This document shows positions 1-6,273 of a stretch of DNA of 10,650 bases, piece by piece. The position numbers were made by a program, and so were the translations under genes. The notes beneath the pieces are model-generated. The model saw nothing but the letters and a program-made list of their open reading frames with translations. It ran no database searches and was not told the origin of the DNA. The stretch lies in contig PKYZ01000707.1 of assembly GCA_003132865.1 (NCBI GenBank), positions 1 through 10,650 on the forward strand, in the 5' to 3' direction. Source of the DNA: Bryobacterales bacterium (GTDB lineage: Bacteria; Acidobacteriota; Terriglobia; Bryobacterales; Bryobacteraceae). Position 1 is the stretch's first letter; each line of letters starts with the position of its first letter.

Positions 1-1038
1 GCCGTCTTCCTGCTTTGGCCGCGCGAAGGCGATCCCTACCTCGCCAAGACCGCGCTGCTGCGGCGGCGTTTGCTGCGCCTGCTCAAGGAGCGCGAGAAGC
101 CGTCGCGCCTGCTCAACCTCCGTCACACCGTGCGGCGCATCGAGTACAGTCTCACCGGCTCGGCCTTCGAATCCGCCATCCTGATGTACGAACTGGCGCG
201 CCGCCATTTTCCCAAGACTTACCTCGATCTGCTGAAGCTGCGCATGCCCACTTACGTCAAGCTCGTGCTCACCAACGAGTTTCCGCGCAGCCAGCTCACC
301 ACCCATCTCGGCCGCGCGCCCGCGCTCTATTGCGGTCCGTTCCGCAGCCGCGCTTCGGCCGAGAAGTTCGAATCGCAATTCCTGGACCTGTTTCAGATAC
401 GCCGCTGCCAGGAGGATCTGACGCCCTCTCCCGAGCACCCCGGCTGCATCTACGGCGAGATGGGCATGTGCCTGCGCCCGTGCCAGCAGGTCGTGGGGCG
501 CGACGAGTATCTGCACGAAGTCGGCCGCGTGGCGGAGTTCCTCAAGACCGGCGGGCACTCGCTGCTCGATACCATCGAGCGCGCGCGCGACCGCTACAGC
601 GAAGAGATGATGTTCGAAGAAGCCGCCCGGCAGCACAAGCGCTTCGAAAAGGTGCAGGAAGTCCTGAAGCTGCGCGATGAACTGGCGCGCGATATCGGCA
701 GACTGCACGGCGTCGCGATCGCGCCCTCCGCCGCGCCCAATGCCGTGGAGCTTTGGATCGTGCGGGAGGGGCACTGGCAAGCGCCGCGGCGTCTGAGCTT
801 CGAGGTCCAGGAAGGCAAGCCGGTTTCGCTCGATGGCAAGCTGCGGGATATCTTCGGCGCGCTGCCCATGCGCCAACTCGCCATGCGCGAGCGCCAGGAG
901 TATCTGGCCTTGCTGGCGCGCTGGTATTATTCGAGTTGGCGGGACGGCGAATGGCTACCCATCGAGGCCTTCGAGAGCCTGCCGTACCGGAAGCTGGTAC
1001 ACGCTATTTCGCGCGTGGCACGGCGCGATCTGCCGTAG
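1..1038 (+). CDS. UvrC-like GIY-YIG nuclease lacking the UvrC C-terminal half (5' partial)
   Basis: The frame is open from the first base to a TAG at 1036-1038, giving 345 residues with the N-terminus cut off by the window. Residues 1-75 look like the GIY-YIG fold: PYLAKT (12-17) stands where UvrC has YVGKA, followed by an Arg-rich helix (21-26) and a conserved Glu in FESAI. The family Asn after the Glu helix is not obvious. Cys136, Cys149, Cys157 and Cys161 (CX12CX7CX3C) match the spacing of the four cysteines that hold a [4Fe-4S] cluster in E. coli UvrC. Residues about 197-230 form a UVR helical hairpin (the UvrB-interaction motif). In UvrC an RNase H-like 5'-incision nuclease and a helix-hairpin-helix follow; here about 115 unrelated residues end the protein. 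By analogy with Cho it could make a 3' incision in nucleotide excision repair, which is inference. The family call is firm, the activity is not. Confidence 0.85.
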   Translation, partial: AVFLLWPREGDPYLAKTALLRRRLLRLLKEREKPSRLLNLRHTVRRIEYSLTGSAFESAILMYELARRHFPKTYLDLLKLRMPTYVKLVLTNEFPRSQLTTHLGRAPALYCGPFRSRASAEKFESQFLDLFQIRRCQEDLTPSPEHPGCIYGEMGMCLRPCQQVVGRDEYLHEVGRVAEFLKTGGHSLLDTIERARDRYSEEMMFEEAARQHKRFEKVQEVLKLRDELARDIGRLHGVAIAPSAAPNAVELWIVREGHWQAPRRLSFEVQEGKPVSLDGKLRDIFGALPMRQLAMRERQEYLALLARWYYSSWRDGEWLPIEAFESLPYRKLVHAISRVARRDLP

Positions 1039-1087
1039 GACCGTCGTAAAATCCCATAACACCTTTCCGTCGTGGTGTCATTTGACA

Positions 1088-1093
1088 TATCAT
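1088..1093 (+). promoter_or_regulatory. -10-like hexamer next to the cytochrome start codon
   Basis: TATCAT lies six bases before the ATG at 1100. No convincing -35 sits 16-18 bases upstream, and the only purine-rich match, AGG, is one base from the ATG, too close to act as a Shine-Dalgarno. If the hexamer is used, the mRNA would start at or next to the ATG (leaderless). This rests on position and sequence only. Confidence 0.25.
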
Positions 1094-1099
1094 ATAGGC

Positions 1100-1546
1100 A
1101 TGAAATCCTTAATCGCATCCGTAAGTCTCATTCTTGGCTTGCTGCCGATCGGCCTCGGCATCGGCGCGGCCCAGGCGCAGCAGGCGCCCACAACCGTGAA
1201 GAAGGTGCCGGTACACCCTACTACGTCCGTTGCGGGCAAGGATCTGTACCGGGAGTATTGCGCCGTCTGCCACGGGACGACCGGTAAAGGCGATGGACCT
1301 GCCGCCAGCGCGCTGAAAGTGCCCCCTTCGGATTTGACGCAGATTTCCAAGAAAAACGGCGGCAAGTTCCCTGAACTCCAGGTGCAGCACATCATTAATG
1401 GTGAAGCCGACGTGCCGGTGGCGCATGGGTCGAAGGATATGCCGGTGTGGGGCAACCTCTTCCGGCACATGGGGCCGAACCCGGATATCGCCAACGTCCG
1501 CGTCTATAATCTGATGAAGTACATCGAAGAGATCCAGGCGAAATAG
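1100..1546 (+). CDS. exported monoheme class I-like cytochrome c
   Basis: The 148-residue product carries an electron on one covalently bound heme, most likely in the periplasm. Residues 1-26 are a clear Sec signal peptide: a lysine, a long hydrophobic stretch, and AQA before the predicted cleavage. The heme attachment motif is CAVCH at 54-58, followed by GTTGKGDGPAA, the usual loop of this family. Met114 in KDMPVWG is the probable distal axial ligand. A C-terminal helix (about 131-146) packs on the heme in related proteins. The ATG at 1100 is chosen because it gives a complete signal peptide; extension upstream would run into the UvrC-like gene. It lies 61 bp after that gene on the same strand, but no functional link is evident. 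The redox partner cannot be told; similar small cytochromes feed terminal oxidases or dehydrogenases. The fold call is safe, the pathway unknown. Confidence 0.9.
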   Translation: MKSLIASVSLILGLLPIGLGIGAAQAQQAPTTVKKVPVHPTTSVAGKDLYREYCAVCHGTTGKGDGPAASALKVPPSDLTQISKKNGGKFPELQVQHIINGEADVPVAHGSKDMPVWGNLFRHMGPNPDIANVRVYNLMKYIEEIQAK

Positions 1547-1567
1547 CGGCGGAGCAGGCAGCCGCCG
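1547..1567. terminator. GC-rich hairpin between convergent genes
   Basis: CGGCGG (1547-1552) and CCGCCG (1562-1567) form a perfect 6-bp stem around a 9-base loop. It starts directly after the cytochrome stop codon and ends 5 bp before the stop of the converging VWA gene. The position fits a two-way terminator, but there is no T-tract on either strand, so intrinsic termination would be weak and the stem may only block read-through or protect mRNA ends. Confidence 0.35.
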
Positions 1568-1571
1568 GACC

Positions 1572-4223
1572 TCAGTTCCGCGCGGGGCTTCGCGGTGGCG
1601 CCGCATCCGTATCCACGCGAAACAACTGGAAATCGGAATACCGGTGGCGATTCCGGAACACTGCGCCATCCCAGTTCACCGTGACTGTTACTTCCTCAGG
1701 CAACCAGAAGGCCTGGGGCACATCCTTGAACCGCACTTCCGTGAACCTCGACTCCGTCGTTTCTTCCTTAAGGTCGAGGTCGGCGCGTGGCTCCAGTTCC
1801 GTTCGCATGCGAACGATGTGGTAGGTGTCGGAATCGATCCAAGCCACTCCCTGGAGTGTGATTTCGAGCGACCGGAATTGGGTCCTGAGCGATTCCTTCA
1901 CGCGCGCCTTACCGGGAATCTGCGCGAAAAACACCACGTCCGTGGGATGCCCGTCCATGTTCTGTCTCCCGAGATAACGAAACTGGGACTCGGATAGGTA
2001 CAACGGGTGGAACTGGATAATCATCGACACGAAGCCCGTGGTCACGAACCCATGCTGCAAGGCCTTCGGCTCGGCGCGCTTCCCGGCCGCATTGGTCCGG
2101 TATTCGTCCAGAGCCACACCATCCTTGCCAGGCCGCGGAAGAGCCAGATAGTTGAACTCCTCGGTCCGGTGCTCGGTCGAAAGCAGCCGCTCCAGGTCGA
2201 TCCGCTCGCGCGCCGTGGTGTTGGGCAACACGTCAAAGAAGGACTTCACGTTCTCTCCGGTTCTCTGCAGCAGAACGGCAAGCCGCTCCTGGCTCTCGGC
2301 GGGTTCCAGGCCCCTAAGCTCGGGCATGGCCTTCTCAAATTGAGCCATGCTCCAATCCAGCATGGACTTCGTCTTCTTCTCCTCCTTGTGCTTGGCGGGG
2401 CGGGCAGGCGCAGCAGGCAAGACGGCTGCTTGGACCGGCGGCGCTGCGGTCACCTCTATGTTATAGTTCAACGCGGCCAGCTTCTTCGTCCCGGTATCGC
2501 GCACGACCTCGCGAATCCGGTAAGTGCCCGGCGCGATCTGGAAGCCGATCTCCGTGTTCATCCCGGACTTCAAGAGCTGTTCCAGCTTCGCATCCGTCAA
2601 CCGGAAATCCACCGTCGATTCCTTGCCCGCCACGTACTTTCCATCGCGGTCGAACAGCGCCGTCTCGAGGATCAGCGTGTCGAGGCTCCGATCCGCCTCC
2701 TTGCGAAACTGCAAGGCCTGGATGTCCACGTGAATCTTCACTGTCACGGCGGATGCCCCCACCTGCGCTGTTACCGTGGCAGGCAACCCCTGGTGTTCCT
2801 CCTGGGAGAAGACCAGGCTCTCGAGTTCGCTCTTGGCGGGAGCCGTCTCTGCGTTAGCGAAGTACCCGCGCCGCGCCTGGATGTCCCAGCCGCTGCCGCT
2901 GTCGACGGTCACCTTCAGCGCATGGAACTTGCCGTCCATCTTCACGTCTGCCGGCGAAAAGCTGAGCACGTAGCTCACTTCGGGCGCCTGCGCGGTCTGC
3001 CGGAAGCCGTCGTCGAAATCGTTGCTGTTATGAAAAAAGGCGCCGCCCGTTCCGGCCGTCAGGCCAGCCAGTACGTCGCGCTGCACGCTCAAACCCTCGT
3101 TTTCGATTCTGAACTTCGCGGATTGCAGATCCGGGCGCCGCACAAGGTTCACGTTGGGGTAGGTCTTGGCGTAGAGCCCCGCGGCGTCGATTGCGTTGAC
3201 CACCACGTTCTGGCGCAGCGCCCTCTCGATCAGCGCGCCAACTTCCCGCTCACGGGTCGCGATTAGAAAGCCCGTCGAGACCAGCACCAGGATGCGCTGG
3301 CCCGGCATGGCGGCCACGCGGCGGATGACGCCATCTGCCACTTCCAGCGCGTCGAGCGACTGCAGTGCCGCCCGATCCCAGATTTCAGCGGCTCGCTGAC
3401 TGAAATCTCCCGAGCATTTCCCGCGGGTCTTACAGCATTCCCGAGCTTCTTCGGCTGCAAGATCGAGGGCATTCCGGTCCTGCCGTTCCGCGATCAGATA
3501 AGCCTGGTATTCCCCGATTGCCGGACACTCTTGCGACAGGGGGTCGGTGCGCGAGTGCGGCGCCAGCCGGGATAACGCGTCGTGCAGCTTAGCGCGGTCA
3601 TCGGTGAAATCGATGCCAACCTGGTTGGACGAGGTGAAGATCGCCACGCGGTCCTCGGGCCGCAACGCGGTGGAAATGTACCGCCAGGCGGCGTCGCGGG
3701 GCTGCTGGACGGCGCCGAAATCCATGTGCAGATCGTCGAAATACAGCGCCACAAAACGCTGCGGGACGGGCGCGGCGGGGGAAGGCGCGGTCGCGGGTGG
3801 CGGGTTAGGCGCCACTGGAGCCGGTGTTGCCACCGCCTCAGGCGCGGCCGCTTTCGCAGCGGCGGTTTCCGCCGCGAAACCCGTGATGTCTTGCGGCTTG
3901 CCGCTGTCGAACAGGCGGAAGTCCTCTTTGCGGAGGCCAGCCACCGGGCGGCCCTTCGCATCGCGCACCACCACCTTTACCGTCACCAGGTTGGTCTCCA
4001 CGCGGATCTGAAACGGCGGCGCCGACTCGTGCGCGCGAACCTCCGGCGCATTGGCCGGCGGCGCACCCGCCGGTTGGGTTTGCGCCAGCGCGCCCCAGGC
4101 GAAGGCAAGGATCAAGAGCGGGTCCTGGAGGACCCGGCCCAGAGGGCACCCCGACCTGGAGGTCTGCCCCACTACCAGACGCGGCAGGGATCGGCCGAAA
4201 CCATGGGATCGCCCACTTTGCAT
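1572..4223 (-). CDS. exported VWFA-related acidobacterial protein with a C-terminal lipoprotein-carrier-like domain
   Basis: From the ATG at 4223 this is an 883-residue exported protein. A hydrophobic stretch (36-47) ending in ALA is the probable signal peptide, after an unusually long Arg-rich leader. Residues 71-115 (VETNLVTVKVVVRD... KEDF) and 417-457 (SYVLSFSP... ARRGYFA) are hallmarks of the TIGR03436 'VWFA-related Acidobacterial domain'. A Pro/Ala linker (116-155) precedes the von Willebrand A fold (about 155-425). Its first metal-site motif reads FDDLHMD (Asp163, Asp164) rather than DxSxS, so ion binding is doubtful. Cys233, Cys263, Cys264 and Cys270 sit in an insertion of that fold. 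Residues 621-883 form a separate beta-rich domain (FHPLYLSES, WIDSDTYHIVRMRTEL, FRNRHRYSDFQLF) that recalls LolA-like folds; this is my inference. The gene overlaps the peptidase gene by 52 bp. Function is unknown; a role in adhesion or protein assembly is a guess. The start is the weak point: GTG at 4172 (866 residues) is the main alternative. Confidence 0.88.
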   Translation of the reverse strand: MQSGRSHGFGRSLPRLVVGQTSRSGCPLGRVLQDPLLILAFAWGALAQTQPAGAPPANAPEVRAHESAPPFQIRVETNLVTVKVVVRDAKGRPVAGLRKEDFRLFDSGKPQDITGFAAETAAAKAAAPEAVATPAPVAPNPPPATAPSPAAPVPQRFVALYFDDLHMDFGAVQQPRDAAWRYISTALRPEDRVAIFTSSNQVGIDFTDDRAKLHDALSRLAPHSRTDPLSQECPAIGEYQAYLIAERQDRNALDLAAEEARECCKTRGKCSGDFSQRAAEIWDRAALQSLDALEVADGVIRRVAAMPGQRILVLVSTGFLIATREREVGALIERALRQNVVVNAIDAAGLYAKTYPNVNLVRRPDLQSAKFRIENEGLSVQRDVLAGLTAGTGGAFFHNSNDFDDGFRQTAQAPEVSYVLSFSPADVKMDGKFHALKVTVDSGSGWDIQARRGYFANAETAPAKSELESLVFSQEEHQGLPATVTAQVGASAVTVKIHVDIQALQFRKEADRSLDTLILETALFDRDGKYVAGKESTVDFRLTDAKLEQLLKSGMNTEIGFQIAPGTYRIREVVRDTGTKKLAALNYNIEVTAAPPVQAAVLPAAPARPAKHKEEKKTKSMLDWSMAQFEKAMPELRGLEPAESQERLAVLLQRTGENVKSFFDVLPNTTARERIDLERLLSTEHRTEEFNYLALPRPGKDGVALDEYRTNAAGKRAEPKALQHGFVTTGFVSMIIQFHPLYLSESQFRYLGRQNMDGHPTDVVFFAQIPGKARVKESLRTQFRSLEITLQGVAWIDSDTYHIVRMRTELEPRADLDLKEETTESRFTEVRFKDVPQAFWLPEEVTVTVNWDGAVFRNRHRYSDFQLFRVDTDAAPPRSPARN
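4119..4166. repeat. two adjacent palindromes, probable copy of a dispersed repeat
   Basis: CGGGTCCT-GG-AGGACCCG (4119-4136) is a perfect 8-bp inverted repeat with a two-base centre. Fifteen bases on, GACCT-GG-AGGTC (4153-4164) has the same design and the same GG centre, extended by a further C-G pair at 4151/4166. The pair lies between the peptidase stop codon and the signal-peptide region of the VWA gene, and is translated there as SRSGCPLGRVLQDP. Such text resembles a short GC-rich intergenic repeat I associate with Solibacter-type genomes; that recollection needs a genome-wide search. Confidence 0.5.
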
Positions 4224-6181
4224 GAGAACGCCTCCTGGAACTCCGGCATATTCTGCAGTACCCCGTTGGCGCGGAACTCGCCGGGCGAATGCGGGTTGGT
4301 GGCCGCTTGCATGCGCGCCGACTGCTCCGTCGTATTCTCGCACCAGATTTGGGCGTAGCCCAGGAAGAACTGCTGTTGCGGCGTGAAGCCGTCCTGCTTC
4401 CCGGCCATGTGATTGGCAAGGCTGTCCATCAGCGCCAGATATGCCAGGCGGATGCCGCCGTTATCCGCGGCGTTTTCGCCCAGCGTCAGCTTCCCGTTCA
4501 CGTGCGCGTCGGCCACTGGGCTGAAGCCGTTGTACTCCTTCACGATGCAATCGGCGCGCGCCTCGAAAGCCTTGGCATCCTCCGCCGTCCACCAGTCGCG
4601 CAGGTTGCCCTCGCCGTCGTACTTGCGCCCCTCGTCGTCGAATCCATGCGTCAGCTCGTGGCCGATCACCGCGCCAATGCCGCCATAATTCACGGCATCG
4701 CCGGCCTTCGGATTGTAGAAGGGCGGCTGCAGAATGCCGGCGGGAAAGTTGATGTTGTTCATGTTCGGCGAATAGTAGGCGTTCACCGTAGGCGGGGTCA
4801 TGCCCCATTCGGACTTATCCACCGGCTTGCCGATTTTGTTGAAGTTGCGGCGCTGCTCGAATTCGTACGCCCGCAGCACATTGCCGAAGTAGTCGTCGCC
4901 GGCGACCTTGACGCGGCTGTAGTCCCGCCATTTTTCCGGGTAGCCGATCTTGTTGGCCACCGCACGCAGCTTGGCAAATGCCTGTTCCCTGGTAGCGGGC
5001 GTCATCCAGGTGGCGTTGTCGATGTCCTTGCGCATCTCCATCTCGATCTCGCCCACCAGTTGCAGGGCCTTCTCCTTACTGGAACCGTTGAAGGCCGTCT
5101 TCACGAACTCCTGGCCGAGCGCCTCTCCCAACCCGCGATCGGTGGCGCGGACACAGCGCTTCCAGCGCGGCGGCATTTCCTGGGTGCCGCGCAGAATGTG
5201 CTCCTTGAAGCGGAAGTCCTCCTCGTCGAACGCGCGCGACAACATATCGGCGTGGGTAGTCAGAATATGCCATCGCAGATATGTTTTCAGGTCCGCCAGG
5301 CTGGTGTTGGCGATCGCCGTATCCAGCGCCTTCACAAAGCCCGGCGCCACCACGTCCAGCGATTCCACCGGCGGAATGCCGATCGTGGACAGGTATTGCT
5401 TCCATTCGAAATCCGGCGTCAGCAGCGCCAGTTCGCCCACGGTCATCTTGTGATAGGTGTTCGCGGGATCCCGCCGCGCTACGCGATCCATGGAAGCTTT
5501 CGCCAGCGCCGTCTCGAATTGCATCACGGCGCGGGTTTCAGCCTCGGGATCGGGATCGGCGCCGCTGGCGCCTTGCGCCTTCGCCAGCAGCGTGAACAGG
5601 GCATGAATGTGCTCTTCGTACTGTTTGCGCAATTCGACGGAGCGCGCATCGGTCTTCAGATAATAGTCGCGGTCGGGAAGGCCCAGCCCGCCTTGATCCA
5701 CGTGCGCGATCTCCTGGTCCGATTTCTTATCGTCGGGGCGCACGTAGAAATTGAAGAGCGCGCGCACGCCGGCGATGTGCAGGCGGACCATCTCGCCCGC
5801 CAATTCCCGCTTCGAAGCGAGCGCGTCGATTTGCTTCAGGAGCGGCTCGATGGGCTGAATGCCCTTGCGCTCGATGGCCGGCTCGTCCATGCAGGCTGCG
5901 TAGAAATCGCCGATCTGCGAGTTCCCCGCTTTCTCCAGGATGCCGCGCTCGATCGCCAGATTGCGCTCGGCCAACTCATTGAAGCGGGCCCAGCGCGATT
6001 GATCGGGCGGAACCGGATTGTTCTTCCGCCACGCGCCGCAGGCGTACCGATAGAAGTTCTGGCATGGACTGGCCGCGGTATCCATGGCCTTGAGATCGAT
6101 GCCGGAGGCGGAGGGTGCGTCGGCGGCTTGTAAAACGGCCGTCGCCAGGGCTGCGGCAAGCAAGCAACGAAGCGTGTACAT
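4172..6181 (-). CDS. exported M13 (neprilysin/PepO-like) zinc metallopeptidase
   Basis: This 669-residue enzyme hydrolyses short peptides outside the cytoplasm with one zinc ion. Residues 1-20 form a Sec signal peptide (hydrophobic LLAAALATAV, cleavage near LQA). The M13 N-terminal domain follows. The catalytic signature HELTH is at 508-512, with His508 and His512 as zinc ligands and Glu509 as the base. Glu569 in GENAAD (568-573) is the third ligand and Asp573 its partner; the 61-residue spacing is close to neprilysin's 63. NAYYSP at 467-472 is the substrate-backbone motif (NAFYSP in relatives), and NPHSPGEFR supplies His631 and Arg637. The protein ends in CRVW, the usual M13 CxxW terminus, so it is complete. 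The length is normal for the family. ATG 6181 gives the signal peptide and has a -10-like TACAAT close by, but no Shine-Dalgarno. The VWA gene overlaps its 3' end, which suggests an operon. The natural substrate is unknown. Confidence 0.96.
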   Translation of the reverse strand: MYTLRCLLAAALATAVLQAADAPSASGIDLKAMDTAASPCQNFYRYACGAWRKNNPVPPDQSRWARFNELAERNLAIERGILEKAGNSQIGDFYAACMDEPAIERKGIQPIEPLLKQIDALASKRELAGEMVRLHIAGVRALFNFYVRPDDKKSDQEIAHVDQGGLGLPDRDYYLKTDARSVELRKQYEEHIHALFTLLAKAQGASGADPDPEAETRAVMQFETALAKASMDRVARRDPANTYHKMTVGELALLTPDFEWKQYLSTIGIPPVESLDVVAPGFVKALDTAIANTSLADLKTYLRWHILTTHADMLSRAFDEEDFRFKEHILRGTQEMPPRWKRCVRATDRGLGEALGQEFVKTAFNGSSKEKALQLVGEIEMEMRKDIDNATWMTPATREQAFAKLRAVANKIGYPEKWRDYSRVKVAGDDYFGNVLRAYEFEQRRNFNKIGKPVDKSEWGMTPPTVNAYYSPNMNNINFPAGILQPPFYNPKAGDAVNYGGIGAVIGHELTHGFDDEGRKYDGEGNLRDWWTAEDAKAFEARADCIVKEYNGFSPVADAHVNGKLTLGENAADNGGIRLAYLALMDSLANHMAGKQDGFTPQQQFFLGYAQIWCENTTEQSARMQAATNPHSPGEFRANGVLQNMPEFQEAFSCKVGDPMVSADPCRVW
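4231..4236 (-). promoter_or_regulatory. Shine-Dalgarno that decides the VWA gene start
   Basis: On the minus strand AGGAGG is followed by seven bases and ATG (4223), an ideal ribosome binding site. The GTG at 4172, which shares one base with the peptidase stop codon, has no such site. Caution: in the peptidase frame these bases encode the conserved Gln-Glu-Ala of its C-terminus, so the match may be a by-product of that protein's sequence. Confidence 0.5.
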
Positions 6182-6188
6182 GATTTCG

Positions 6189-6194
6189 ATTGTA
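6189..6194 (-). promoter_or_regulatory. -10-like hexamer directly upstream of the M13 peptidase
   Basis: TACAAT reads toward the peptidase gene with only seven bases between it and the ATG at 6181, so a transcript started from it would be leaderless or nearly so. No -35 consensus is seen at 16-18 bases; that position is occupied by an inverted repeat (6209-6223). No Shine-Dalgarno lies before the ATG, which agrees with a leaderless start. Confidence 0.4.
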
Positions 6195-6208
6195 CGCCCG
6201 CGGCGGAG

Positions 6209-6223
6209 GCGAGCATGGCTCGC
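6209..6223. repeat. inverted repeat at the -35 position of the M13 promoter
   Basis: GCGAGC (6209-6214) and GCTCGC (6218-6223) are perfect 6-bp arms around ATG. The centre falls where the -35 element of the 6189-6194 hexamer would be. It may be an operator half-site pair, or a hairpin ending the transcript of the upstream TPR gene, whose stop codon is 51 bp before it; no T-tract follows. Confidence 0.35.
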
Positions 6224-6224
6224 G

Positions 6225-6249
6225 GTGTCTGGTGGTTAGTGTCTGGTGG
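6225..6249 (+). repeat. 14-bp tandem repeat between TPR and M13 genes
   Basis: GTGTCTGGTGG occurs at 6225-6235 and again at 6239-6249, separated by TTA, so the unit is 14 bp. A degenerate third partial unit (ATGGTGGTTGTG) follows. It is non-coding and lies in the 92-bp gap between two genes. It looks like a slippage-type simple repeat rather than a protein site. Confidence 0.5.
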
Positions 6250-6273
6250 ATGGTGGTTGTGCGAAAACCCCGA

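Noticed and set aside
1082..1087. Perfect TTGACA upstream of the cytochrome gene as a -35
   Set aside because: A -10 at 17 bp spacing would fall inside the coding sequence beyond the ATG; no TATAAT-like hexamer is there.
1109..1669. 186-codon minus-strand frame opposite the cytochrome gene
   Set aside because: Antisense to a gene with signal peptide, CAVCH and Met ligand; no family features of its own.
2007..3266. 419-codon plus-strand open frame opposite the VWA gene
   Set aside because: Shadow of a firmly identified coding frame; no motif, no ribosome site.
4224..4343. Further upstream extension of the VWA frame inside the M13 gene
   Set aside because: It would deepen the overlap to 172 bp with no signal peptide or ribosome site; ATG 4223 has AGGAGG.
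4289..6133. 614-codon plus-strand open frame opposite the M13 peptidase
   Set aside because: It is antisense to a gene with complete catalytic motifs; its Arg/Val/His-rich text has no domain and follows from the GC-rich codon pattern.
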